DNA of 64,000 bases, taken from positions 62,001-126,000 of the forward strand of contig DATLKN010000050.1 of assembly GCA_035538335.1 (NCBI GenBank), read 5' to 3'. The DNA is from AP-15 sp035538335. GTDB taxonomy: Bacteria; Pseudomonadota; Alphaproteobacteria; ATCC43930; CGMCC-115725. This document shows, in pieces, positions 1-7,503 of this stretch (positions are counted from its first letter, which is position 1; each line of letters begins with the position of its first letter). A program made the translations under genes and the position numbers. Below the pieces are notes generated by a model. That model searched no databases and was not told where the DNA came from. It saw nothing but the letters and a program-made list of their open reading frames with translations.

Positions 1-279
1 GATCGATTTCTGGTCGATGACCGTGTTGCCGACGATCTTGACGCCGCGCAACACGAAGAGCGGTGCCTTTTTCAGCCTCGGCGCAGTCGGCTGCGGCACC
101 GGCGGCAGCGGCAATTGCGGCGACGGCGCCGCCTGCAACGGCAGCTCGGGCAGCTTCGGGATCGCCTGCCCGCGCGATTGTGGCGCCACCTCGATGGGCG
201 GCAACCCGGAGCCGAGCGGGGCCGCGGCCGCGATGTCGGCGGCACGGGCGGCCGGCGCCAGCGCCGCGGCGAGAAGCAT
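1..279 (-). CDS. POTRA-domain outer-membrane transporter, TpsB (ShlB/FhaC)-like, 3' part off window
   Basis: The gene reads leftward out of the window, so only the N-terminal 93 residues are visible. A short hydrophobic Ala/Leu leader ends at an A-A-R-A-A-D signal-peptidase-like site. A Pro/Gln-rich linker follows, then a segment reading L-F-V-L-R-G-V-K-I-V-G-N-T-V-I, the typical first strand of a POTRA domain. Proteins of this build (TpsB/ShlB/FhaC) are 16-strand outer-membrane barrels that export a large partner by two-partner secretion; that role is family knowledge. The ATG at 279 gives a leader with no basic n-region. A GTG at 360 would add 27 residues including an Arg-Arg pair, so the start is uncertain. 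Without the barrel, a BamA-like or other POTRA protein cannot be excluded. Confidence 0.6.
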   Translation of the reverse strand, partial: MLLAAALAPAARAADIAAAAPLGSGLPPIEVAPQSRGQAIPKLPELPLQAAPSPQLPLPPVPQPTAPRLKKAPLFVLRGVKIVGNTVIDQKSI

Positions 280-506
280 GCCGGCAATATTGCGACGGCA
301 AAATCCCGGTCCGCCCCGCTTTCGGGCGCGAACGCCTCTGCCGAAAGTGCATGGCGGCACGGCCGCTCCTTGCCGCATCCGGCAATTATGGCGCAGTTCT
401 GTTCGATTTTTAATCCTTATTTTCGGCGCGCAACTCTGGTCCGGGAGTTAGAATGCAGAGCATCGGAGTGCGACCAGATGTCGGCTGGTTTGCCGGGAGA
501 CCCTCG

Positions 507-953
507 ATGCCACATGCCGTGCCGCCTCGAATTCGATCGTGGGCGACCTTATTTGCGCTGGCTATGGCCGTTGGTCCAGCTCCGCGCGCATCGGCGGGCG
601 AGGCTGTCGCGACGTTGGCCGGCAAGACTTTGAGCGCAGTGACTTTCGTAATGCGCCGCCAGGGGGCGCCGAGCGAACTCTCCCGGTTCATGTTCCAAGC
701 CTATTTGCGGGCCGGCGGTCGTGCCCTGGTGCGCGTCTGGGAGCCGCAGCGCGATGCCTATACGCGACCGCGCGAGGGCAGATGGGCTCTCTCGGGCAGC
801 ACCCTCTGCCTCGATCTGCGCGCCGGCCCGGGGCGTGTGTGCGCCGATATCCACATCTGGGGTTCACGGATCGCCGGCATCGGCGTCAACCCCTATGTGA
901 TGCTGGACGGCGACTTGTCTTCCGGAAACGAGATTGCCGCCGAGCACCGCTAA
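507..953 (+). CDS. Small secreted protein of unknown function
   Basis: This encodes 148 residues that I do not recognise. The ATG at 507 is chosen because a GGGAG ribosome-binding site lies seven bases upstream and the product then starts with a good signal peptide (Arg-containing n-region, L-F-A-L-A-M-A-V core, cleavage after A-S-A near residue 30). An ATG at 453 is in frame but adds a non-signal extension. The mature part contains two spaced cysteines (C-L-D-L and V-C-A-D) that could form a disulfide. It lies 44 bases before the first pentaheme cytochrome on the same strand and may be cotranscribed with it, so a periplasmic accessory role is possible but unproven. Confidence 0.55.
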   Translation: MPHAVPPRIRSWATLFALAMAVGPAPRASAGEAVATLAGKTLSAVTFVMRRQGAPSELSRFMFQAYLRAGGRALVRVWEPQRDAYTRPREGRWALSGSTLCLDLRAGPGRVCADIHIWGSRIAGIGVNPYVMLDGDLSSGNEIAAEHR

Positions 954-997
954 GCCGGCGGTTGCAAGTTCCGCGCCTACCGGGTAGCGTTCCCTCG

Positions 998-2341
998 ATG
1001 CGGGGGGCAATCGCGATCCGGTCCCGGCGTTGCGCCGCGCCGACCGCGGCGCTGCTGGCGCTGTGGCTGCCGGCGGTCGCGAGCGCGCAGCCGGCGCAAC
1101 ACGCGGCGATCCACCTCGGCGTTGCCTCCTGCGCCGGCAGCAACTGTCACGGCGCAGAGCAGCGCGGCCCCGGCTCCTCGGTGGCGCAAAACGAGTATCT
1201 GATCTGGTCGCGCTCGGACAAGCATCACGACGCATACAAGGTGCTCGCCGAGCCGCGGGCGCGGCGCATCGCCCGCAACCTCGGTTTGCCCGATGCCATC
1301 CACGCCGAAATCTGCCTGAACTGTCATACCGACAATGTGCCGCCGGACCGGCGCGGGCCGCAGTTCCATCTCGCCGATGGCGTCGGCTGCGAGGCCTGTC
1401 ACGGCGGTGCCTCGACGTGGCTCGGCATCCATATCTCGGGCGCGAGCCACAAGGCGAACCTCGACGCCGGGTTGTACCCGACGGAAAATCCGCTGAAGCG
1501 GGCCGAGAAATGCTTCTCTTGTCACTTCGGCGATGCCGATGACGACAAGCGCTTCGTTACCCACCGGATCATGGGCGCCGGGCATCCGCGCATGGGCTTC
1601 GAGCTCGACACCTATACGATGGCGGAGCCGGCGCATTTCACAATCGACAAGGCGTATGTCGCGCGCAAAGGTCCCGTCAACCATGCGCAGGTCTGGGGGG
1701 TCGGGCAGGCATTCAGCCTAATGCTGCACAGCGGGGCGCTATTGTCGCCGAGGCTGGCGCCGAAGGGGCTGTTTCCCGAGCTCGTGCTGTTCGACTGCGA
1801 GTCCTGCCATCACCCTTATGACTGGCGGCGGGCGATGCCGGCGAGCGCCGGGCTGCCGACCGGCTGGCCGCCGCTCTACGATGCCGATGCGGTCATGCTG
1901 CGCCTGATCGTCGGGCGGGCGGCGCCGGGCGGCCTGGCGGCGGTGGCGGCCGACGACGCCGCGCTGCAACGGGCCACGACCGAGAGCTGGGCGGCGGTGC
2001 GGGGTGCCGCGGGGCCGTTGCACGGGCAGGCCAAGAGACTTTTGAAGGCGCTCTCGATCCATGATTTTACCCCGCAGGAAGTTCGGGCGCTGGCGCGCCG
2101 CCTCGTCGCGCTGAGCCTGCGCGCCCAGGGCGCGAATTTCACGATCGCCGAGCAGGCGGCGATGGGCCTGGCCGCGCTCGGCAGCCAGATGCAGCTGTCT
2201 GGCGCTCTGACACCGCCGCAGGCGAAGGCGATGAATGCGGCGATCGACGGGCTCAACCGCGCCTTCACCTCCGGTAATGCGTACCGCTACGCCGCCCTTG
2301 TGAAGGCGCTGCACCGGCTGCAGTTTGCGGTACCGCGGTGA
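998..2341 (+). CDS. Periplasmic five-heme cytochrome c, cytochrome c554-like
   Basis: The 447-residue product starts with a signal peptide ending at V-A-S-A near residue 30. It carries five covalent heme-attachment motifs: an unusual CX4CH (C-A-G-S-N-C-H, residues 45-51) and four CXXCH (C-L-N-C-H, C-E-A-C-H, C-F-S-C-H, C-E-S-C-H). A conserved M-G-A-G-H-P-R segment and extra histidines could supply distal ligands. The C-terminal third has no heme motifs and looks helical. The layout resembles the cytochrome c554 family of periplasmic electron carriers. The next gene is a paralog whose GTG start overlaps this stop by 4 bases, so the two are translationally coupled. The operon facing them encodes further multiheme proteins, suggesting a shared electron chain. 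Redox partners are inferred. Confidence 0.85.
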   Translation: MRGAIAIRSRRCAAPTAALLALWLPAVASAQPAQHAAIHLGVASCAGSNCHGAEQRGPGSSVAQNEYLIWSRSDKHHDAYKVLAEPRARRIARNLGLPDAIHAEICLNCHTDNVPPDRRGPQFHLADGVGCEACHGGASTWLGIHISGASHKANLDAGLYPTENPLKRAEKCFSCHFGDADDDKRFVTHRIMGAGHPRMGFELDTYTMAEPAHFTIDKAYVARKGPVNHAQVWGVGQAFSLMLHSGALLSPRLAPKGLFPELVLFDCESCHHPYDWRRAMPASAGLPTGWPPLYDADAVMLRLIVGRAAPGGLAAVAADDAALQRATTESWAAVRGAAGPLHGQAKRLLKALSIHDFTPQEVRALARRLVALSLRAQGANFTIAEQAAMGLAALGSQMQLSGALTPPQAKAMNAAIDGLNRAFTSGNAYRYAALVKALHRLQFAVPR

Positions 2342-3708
2342 GGCTGTTCGGCGCGGTTGCCGTCGCCGGCGCGCTGCTGGGGTCCGGTGCGGCCGCCGGC
2401 GACGCCCAGACGCTTGCACGCAAGCCCGTTCATCTCGGGGTCGCCTCCTGCGCCGGCGGTAATTGCCACGGTGCCGTACTTCCCGCCAAAGGATCCTCGG
2501 TGCGCCAGGACGAGTATCTGATCTGGTGGCAGGAGAGCAATCCGGCGCGCGTCGACAAGCATCACCGTGCCTACACTGTGCTGCTCGGCAAGCGGGCCCG
2601 CCGGATCGCCCGCAATCTCGGCCTCGCCGATGCGGCAACGGCGCCGCTCTGCCTCAATTGCCATGCCGACAACGTGCCGCCGGATCGCCGCGGGCCGTTG
2701 TTCCGCCTTGCCGACGGGGTCGGCTGTGAGGCTTGTCACGGCGGCGCCGGACCATCGGGTCCCTCACGCGCGGGCTGGCTCGGAGTGCACCTGTCGGGGG
2801 CCGGCCACCAGGCGAACCTCGATGCCGGGCTGCGCCGAACCGAGGACCCGGCGGAGCGGGCGAAATTGTGCCTGCGCTGCCATTTCGGCGACCCTGCCGA
2901 TGACCAGCGCTTCGTCACTCACCGCATCATGGGGGCCGGCCACCCGCGCATGCCGTTCGAGCTCGACACCTTCACGCTCGCCGAGCCGGCACATTTTGTC
3001 GTCACCAAGCGCTATCTCGCGCGCAAGGGCCCGCTCAGCGACGCCCGCGTCTGGGCGGTCGGGCAGGCCGCGAGCCTCGTCGCCCGCATGGACGCGCTGA
3101 TGAACCCGAAGCGCACACCGAAGGGCGTCATCCCCGAACTCGCGCTGTTCGATTGCCAAGCCTGCCATCACGACGTCACCGTCTTGCGCTGGCGAAACCG
3201 GGCCTCTAACGCGCTCGGCCCCGGCCGGCCGCGGCTATACGATGCCGATGCCGTGATGCTCGAGGTGATCGCCGCACGCTTGGCGCCCGATCTTGCCCGG
3301 CAGCTGCGCGCCCACGTACTGGCGCTGCATCGGGCGACGACCGAGAACTGGGACGCGGTCGTACGCGAGGCGGCCATCCTGCGCGGCTTGGCGCAGTCTC
3401 TCGAAACCACGCTCGCGCGAGCCGATTTCAGCCGGGCGGATCTCTCGGCGCTCGCCAACGGGCTTCTCGCCGCCGGGCGTGACGGCGAGGCAAACGCGTA
3501 TTCCGGCGCCGAGCAGGCGACGATGGGTCTCGGCGCCATTGCCGCCAACATGCAGATGGCGGGGCTGCTCGGTGCGGCGCAGGTGCAGCGGCTGAACGCT
3601 GCGCTGGCCGGCCTTGACGGAATTCTCGCCGACGATCAAGCCTATCGTCCCGATGCCTTTGTCAAGGCATTGGACGCCGTGCAGCAGGCATTGCCGGCAA
3701 GGAGGTGA
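2338..3708 (+). CDS. Second periplasmic five-heme cytochrome c, paralog of its upstream neighbour
   Basis: The 456-residue product begins with GTG inside the upstream stop (GTGA overlap). It has a signal peptide followed by the same heme order as its neighbour: CX4CH (C-A-G-G-N-C-H), then C-L-N-C-H, C-E-A-C-H, C-L-R-C-H and C-Q-A-C-H. The phrases N-V-P-P-D-R-R-G-P, M-G-A-G-H-P-R-M and L-Y-D-A-D-A-V-M-L are shared almost word for word, so the pair arose by tandem duplication. Differences lie in short insertions, for example a W-W-Q-E-S-N segment after the first heme. It ends 34 bases before the convergent decaheme gene. It may be a periplasmic electron shuttle, possibly forming a heterodimer with its paralog. 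Confidence 0.85.
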   Translation: MRLFGAVAVAGALLGSGAAAGDAQTLARKPVHLGVASCAGGNCHGAVLPAKGSSVRQDEYLIWWQESNPARVDKHHRAYTVLLGKRARRIARNLGLADAATAPLCLNCHADNVPPDRRGPLFRLADGVGCEACHGGAGPSGPSRAGWLGVHLSGAGHQANLDAGLRRTEDPAERAKLCLRCHFGDPADDQRFVTHRIMGAGHPRMPFELDTFTLAEPAHFVVTKRYLARKGPLSDARVWAVGQAASLVARMDALMNPKRTPKGVIPELALFDCQACHHDVTVLRWRNRASNALGPGRPRLYDADAVMLEVIAARLAPDLARQLRAHVLALHRATTENWDAVVREAAILRGLAQSLETTLARADFSRADLSALANGLLAAGRDGEANAYSGAEQATMGLGAIAANMQMAGLLGAAQVQRLNAALAGLDGILADDQAYRPDAFVKALDAVQQALPARR

Positions 3709-3742
3709 CCGCGAAGCGGCGCCGACGTATGGCGGGGGCGAA

Positions 3743-6700
3743 TTACCGCGCCGGAACGAAATCGCCGGGCGCGCCGTGACCGGTCACCGTGTACAGGCGC
3801 CCGTCGGTGCCCTCGTAGAGCTTCTTCATCTCCGGCAGAGTGAACGGGCGCGAACCGATTCGGTCGAATACGGCGATCTGGTCGCCCGTTTCGTCGACCG
3901 CGCGATCGCGTTCGAGCCCGCGCGACAGGGCGAGCGCCGGCGAGCGCGTTTTGTACCAGGCGATCAGCTGCGGTTTCGGAGTCGGCGAGAAACCGTAGAA
4001 GTCGGGCTGTGTTTTCGGCGACATCAGCTGGATCACCTTGAGCCCATTGGCGCCGTCCGCGACGTAGGCGTAGGTCGAGGCGTAGGCGGCGCCGATGACG
4101 ACGTCGCGCGCGTCGTCGAGCTCCCCGCCGGTGGTGTACCTCATGTAGAGCCTCGGCTGCTCCGGCCGCGTCACATCGACGATCGCGAGCCCGTCGCGGC
4201 CGTCGGCGACATAGGCATAGGTGCGTGCGACGAACACGCGGCGCGCCGCCGCCAGCGGTACGTGCGCCGGGGCGACGATGCGCGGGCGGTTGGGGTCGGT
4301 GACGTCGACGACATCGAGCCCGCCGGGGTCGGTTACGAACAGGTAGCGGAATTGCAGCATCGTGCCGCGAGCGCCGCGGATGGGAACCACTGTCACCACT
4401 CGTGGGTGCAGTGGGTCGTTCATGTCGAGTTCGATGATGCCGGCGTCGGCGCTGACATAAAATCGGGTGCCGGCGATCGTCAGAAAGCGGGCGCCGTCGA
4501 GGATCCCGTTCTGGTTCCAGGTCAGGGCCCGCGTCAGGAAGTTGTTGCGCGGCTCCTGGTCGGCAAGGGTGTCGACATTGGTTAGGATCAGGCCTTCCTT
4601 GGCATCCGTTATGTACGCATAGTGGTAGAGCGGATGCATGACCGCTTCCTGGTTGGCTCCGCGCATGAACTTGGCGTAGCTCTTCGACAAATTCAGGGTC
4701 TCGTTCCGGCCGGCGTTGCGCAGCGGGTTGATCGGCTGGTTGGTCGGCAGCACGACGCAGGTCGCGTCCTGCGAGGCGATGTGGGTATTCTGGCCGAGCG
4801 GTGACACCGGAGCGGTGATGATGCGCTCCGACACGTCCTTGTTGGCGATGCTGGCAACGTCGTAGACGCGCATGCCCCGATCGCCCTCGGCGACGTAGAG
4901 ATATTCGCCGCGCAGCTGAATACAGCGCGCCTCGTGCGAGCCGTGAGCTTCAGCCCGCAACAGCTCGCGGTTACGCGCGAGGTGGGCGCGGTAGTCGTCG
5001 GGATAGGCATATTTCTGCAGATAGCTGCCGATGACCGCTTGCGGCTCGTCCCATCCGGTGACGCGCACCGCCTCGATGTCGTCCGTTTCGCCGACCCAGG
5101 CGTTGAGGCCTACGAAATTGACGAAATTGGTGCCGAGCAGCAGCAACTGGGCCATGATCGCATTGTTGTCGTTCTTGGCGGAGATGTGGCAATCGTTACA
5201 GGTCTTGGTCTCTACCGTGCGCTCGGTGTGCGGGTAGTGCGGCGAGAAGGCCTGGCTCGAAAACCCCGCCGCCGAGACCGGCGGCTGCTGGACGTAAATG
5301 TGGTCGCGATTGATGTTGGTCGAAGACAAGACCAGCGCCGAGCGCGATGCCACCGGTGCGATGACGTTGCCCTTGACGGTGCCGTGGATGCCGAGTTGGA
5401 ACATGTCGTCCCGCGCGACCTGCGGGTTATAGGTCGCGAAGTTGCGGGTCATGCCGCCCTCGTAATGGTGCCGAACCGTGTGCTGGTTCGCCTCGATCGG
5501 CAGATGACAACCGGCGCAACTCGTCGTCCATGCGGTATGACAAGTATAGCACGCCATCTTCCGGTCCGGATGCGCCAGTTGGCTGAACGGCACGCCGGGG
5601 CCCCAGCGCATCGAGGTACCGGTCGACATCAGCTTGGCGCGAGCGGCGATCGGGTCGTAATCGGGGCTGCGCGGATTGACCGTGTCCTTGACCAGCTTCA
5701 CCCGCCATTCGAGCTTGGGATAGATCGCCGAGCGTTGGTACAGCTTTCCGTTGCGCCACTCGAAGCGCAGGCTGCCGTCGGCGTTGCGCAATACCGAGAG
5801 ATCGGTGCCGCCGGGCGGCGCTGCCGGGCCGTGCGTGCGCAGATCGGGGTAGGCGGCGACGGTGCCGTGGCAGTCGCTGCAAGTGATTTCGATCGCGCCC
5901 TGCACCTCGCCGTAGATGTGACCGCTGCCGTGCTCGTCTTGCGAGAAATGGCAATCGACGCACTGCATCCCGAGATCGGCATGGATCGAATCGAGGTGGA
6001 CGGCCTTCTTGAACTTCTGCGGGTCGCCGGGCGGGATTATGTTGCCGGCGTCGTCGAGCAGATCGCCCTTGCGGTCGCGCTTGAAGATGGCGCGGAAATT
6101 CCAGCCGTGGCCGTGATAATCGGCGAATTGCGTATCGCCGATCTGCGGGTCGAGCTCGCTGACATCCGCGCTGAACTCGGGATCGGCCCACTTGCCGCGC
6201 ACGACCGCGCCCTCCGGATTGCGTTCGAGGGCCGCCCGCATCTCGACATCCGTCGGGTGCCGCTGATGCGTCGGCCACATCTGCGGCGCTGCCGTCTCGT
6301 AATCCCACATCGTGTAACCGAGGAACGTGTTCAGGAAAAGGTTCGGCTGGTGCATGTGGCAGATCATGCACTGGCTAGTCGGGATCGCCGCCGTCATGAC
6401 ATGGCGCAACGGCAGGCCGCTGACGCCCTTGGGGATGGTCGGATCTCTCGTGACGCTGGTGCCGCGATTGCCATAGGCGGCATAGGGCCCGCCTTCCTGG
6501 ATGTCGCGATCGTTGGCGAAGACGACGTGGCAACCGGCGCATCCCGAACCGCGGTAGTCGCCCGGATTGTCGTTGGTGCCGAAGAACCACATCGTCGGGT
6601 CGTTCAGCCGGGTCTTCGTGATGTTGAGGATCGGGATCGATACGCGCAGCCCGGTGCCGGGGCCGCGGTTCGACTGGCGCAGGTCGGGCCGCCCTGGCTC

Positions 6701-7501
6701 CTCCAGGGTCTGCAGATTGCCCTCGGCATCGGGATTGCCGATGTCGGGGAACTGGCTGCCGATGCTGCGCCCGCCGCGCTCGAAGACGCGGAACACGTCG
6801 GCCGGCGGCATTACCTCCCACGACGGCAGCGGATCGAGTTCCGGCAGGATGCTGTGGTACCGCTCCATCTGCGGCGTTGGCTCGACCGGCGCCAGCAGCT
6901 TGGCAGGCTGGCCCGTGCGCGTGTACGCCTCGCCGAGCAGCGGCAGCTTGAACGGCAGGATGCCGTTGTTGTAGGCGGCCGCGCCCCAGAACATCGCGGT
7001 TGTCGCCATCGGGCTGCGTTCGGCCGCTTCGATGATTTTCAGATGGCAGGCGCCGCAAGCTTCTCGCGCGACGCGATAATCGCTGGGGTTGATGAAGCGG
7101 ATGAACTCCGGGGATTCCTCGTTCAATAGCGTGTAAGTGCGCGGCGGCACCACGGCCGAGGGATAATTCCATGCCTCGGGATGCAGCGGCCGAACATGCG
7201 CGGCGTCGAGCGCGGCACGATATGCGGCGCTGGCGGGGACGGCGCCGGCCGGAACGAAGATGCCGGGGCTGCCGCCGTGACAATCGGCACAACCGAGCGT
7301 TACGCCGGGGCTCGTGTGCATCGTCAGCGAATCGGTCGTCGTGTGGCAACTCATGCAGCCGGCGCTTTTTGCCCGCGCCTCGGCCGCGGTTTCCTTCGCC
7401 GGCGCCGGCGGCGCCGGGACTCCGACATCCCCGCTGGCCCAGCACATTCCGGCCCGCGCGAGCAGCGCGATCAAGAGTGCCGCCCAAATCCCCCGCGGCA
7501 T
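3743..7501 (-). CDS. Secreted decaheme cytochrome c fused to an LVIVD-type beta-propeller
   Basis: This very large product (1252 residues from ATG 7501) is the last gene of the minus-strand operon. After a signal peptide (about residues 1-24), ten CXXCH motifs occupy roughly residues 50-770 (CMSCH, CADCH, CGACH, CAGCH, CMICH, CVDCH, CSDCH, CYTCH, CAGCH, CNDCH). The C-terminal 400 residues hold repeated Y-x-Y-V-A-[ED]-G-x-x-G-[ML]-x-[VI]-x-D-V units such as Y-A-Y-V-A-D-G-R-D-G-L-A-I-V-D-V. These are typical of LVIVD repeats, which build extracytoplasmic propellers. A TTG at 7507 overlaps the upstream stop, while the ATG at 7501 lies three bases after it; I prefer ATG. Position after an outer-membrane barrel gene suggests an outer-membrane or surface terminal cytochrome. 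The propeller might bind a substrate, partner or surface. Confidence 0.85.
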   Translation of the reverse strand: MPRGIWAALLIALLARAGMCWASGDVGVPAPPAPAKETAAEARAKSAGCMSCHTTTDSLTMHTSPGVTLGCADCHGGSPGIFVPAGAVPASAAYRAALDAAHVRPLHPEAWNYPSAVVPPRTYTLLNEESPEFIRFINPSDYRVAREACGACHLKIIEAAERSPMATTAMFWGAAAYNNGILPFKLPLLGEAYTRTGQPAKLLAPVEPTPQMERYHSILPELDPLPSWEVMPPADVFRVFERGGRSIGSQFPDIGNPDAEGNLQTLEEPGRPDLRQSNRGPGTGLRVSIPILNITKTRLNDPTMWFFGTNDNPGDYRGSGCAGCHVVFANDRDIQEGGPYAAYGNRGTSVTRDPTIPKGVSGLPLRHVMTAAIPTSQCMICHMHQPNLFLNTFLGYTMWDYETAAPQMWPTHQRHPTDVEMRAALERNPEGAVVRGKWADPEFSADVSELDPQIGDTQFADYHGHGWNFRAIFKRDRKGDLLDDAGNIIPPGDPQKFKKAVHLDSIHADLGMQCVDCHFSQDEHGSGHIYGEVQGAIEITCSDCHGTVAAYPDLRTHGPAAPPGGTDLSVLRNADGSLRFEWRNGKLYQRSAIYPKLEWRVKLVKDTVNPRSPDYDPIAARAKLMSTGTSMRWGPGVPFSQLAHPDRKMACYTCHTAWTTSCAGCHLPIEANQHTVRHHYEGGMTRNFATYNPQVARDDMFQLGIHGTVKGNVIAPVASRSALVLSSTNINRDHIYVQQPPVSAAGFSSQAFSPHYPHTERTVETKTCNDCHISAKNDNNAIMAQLLLLGTNFVNFVGLNAWVGETDDIEAVRVTGWDEPQAVIGSYLQKYAYPDDYRAHLARNRELLRAEAHGSHEARCIQLRGEYLYVAEGDRGMRVYDVASIANKDVSERIITAPVSPLGQNTHIASQDATCVVLPTNQPINPLRNAGRNETLNLSKSYAKFMRGANQEAVMHPLYHYAYITDAKEGLILTNVDTLADQEPRNNFLTRALTWNQNGILDGARFLTIAGTRFYVSADAGIIELDMNDPLHPRVVTVVPIRGARGTMLQFRYLFVTDPGGLDVVDVTDPNRPRIVAPAHVPLAAARRVFVARTYAYVADGRDGLAIVDVTRPEQPRLYMRYTTGGELDDARDVVIGAAYASTYAYVADGANGLKVIQLMSPKTQPDFYGFSPTPKPQLIAWYKTRSPALALSRGLERDRAVDETGDQIAVFDRIGSRPFTLPEMKKLYEGTDGRLYTVTGHGAPGDFVPAR

Positions 7502-7503
7502 CG

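Noticed and set aside
4934..7129. Long plus-strand open frame opposite the decaheme-propeller gene
   Set aside because: It is a high-GC antisense shadow: Arg/Val/Ala-rich, with no domain. The minus strand carries ten heme motifs and a signal peptide.
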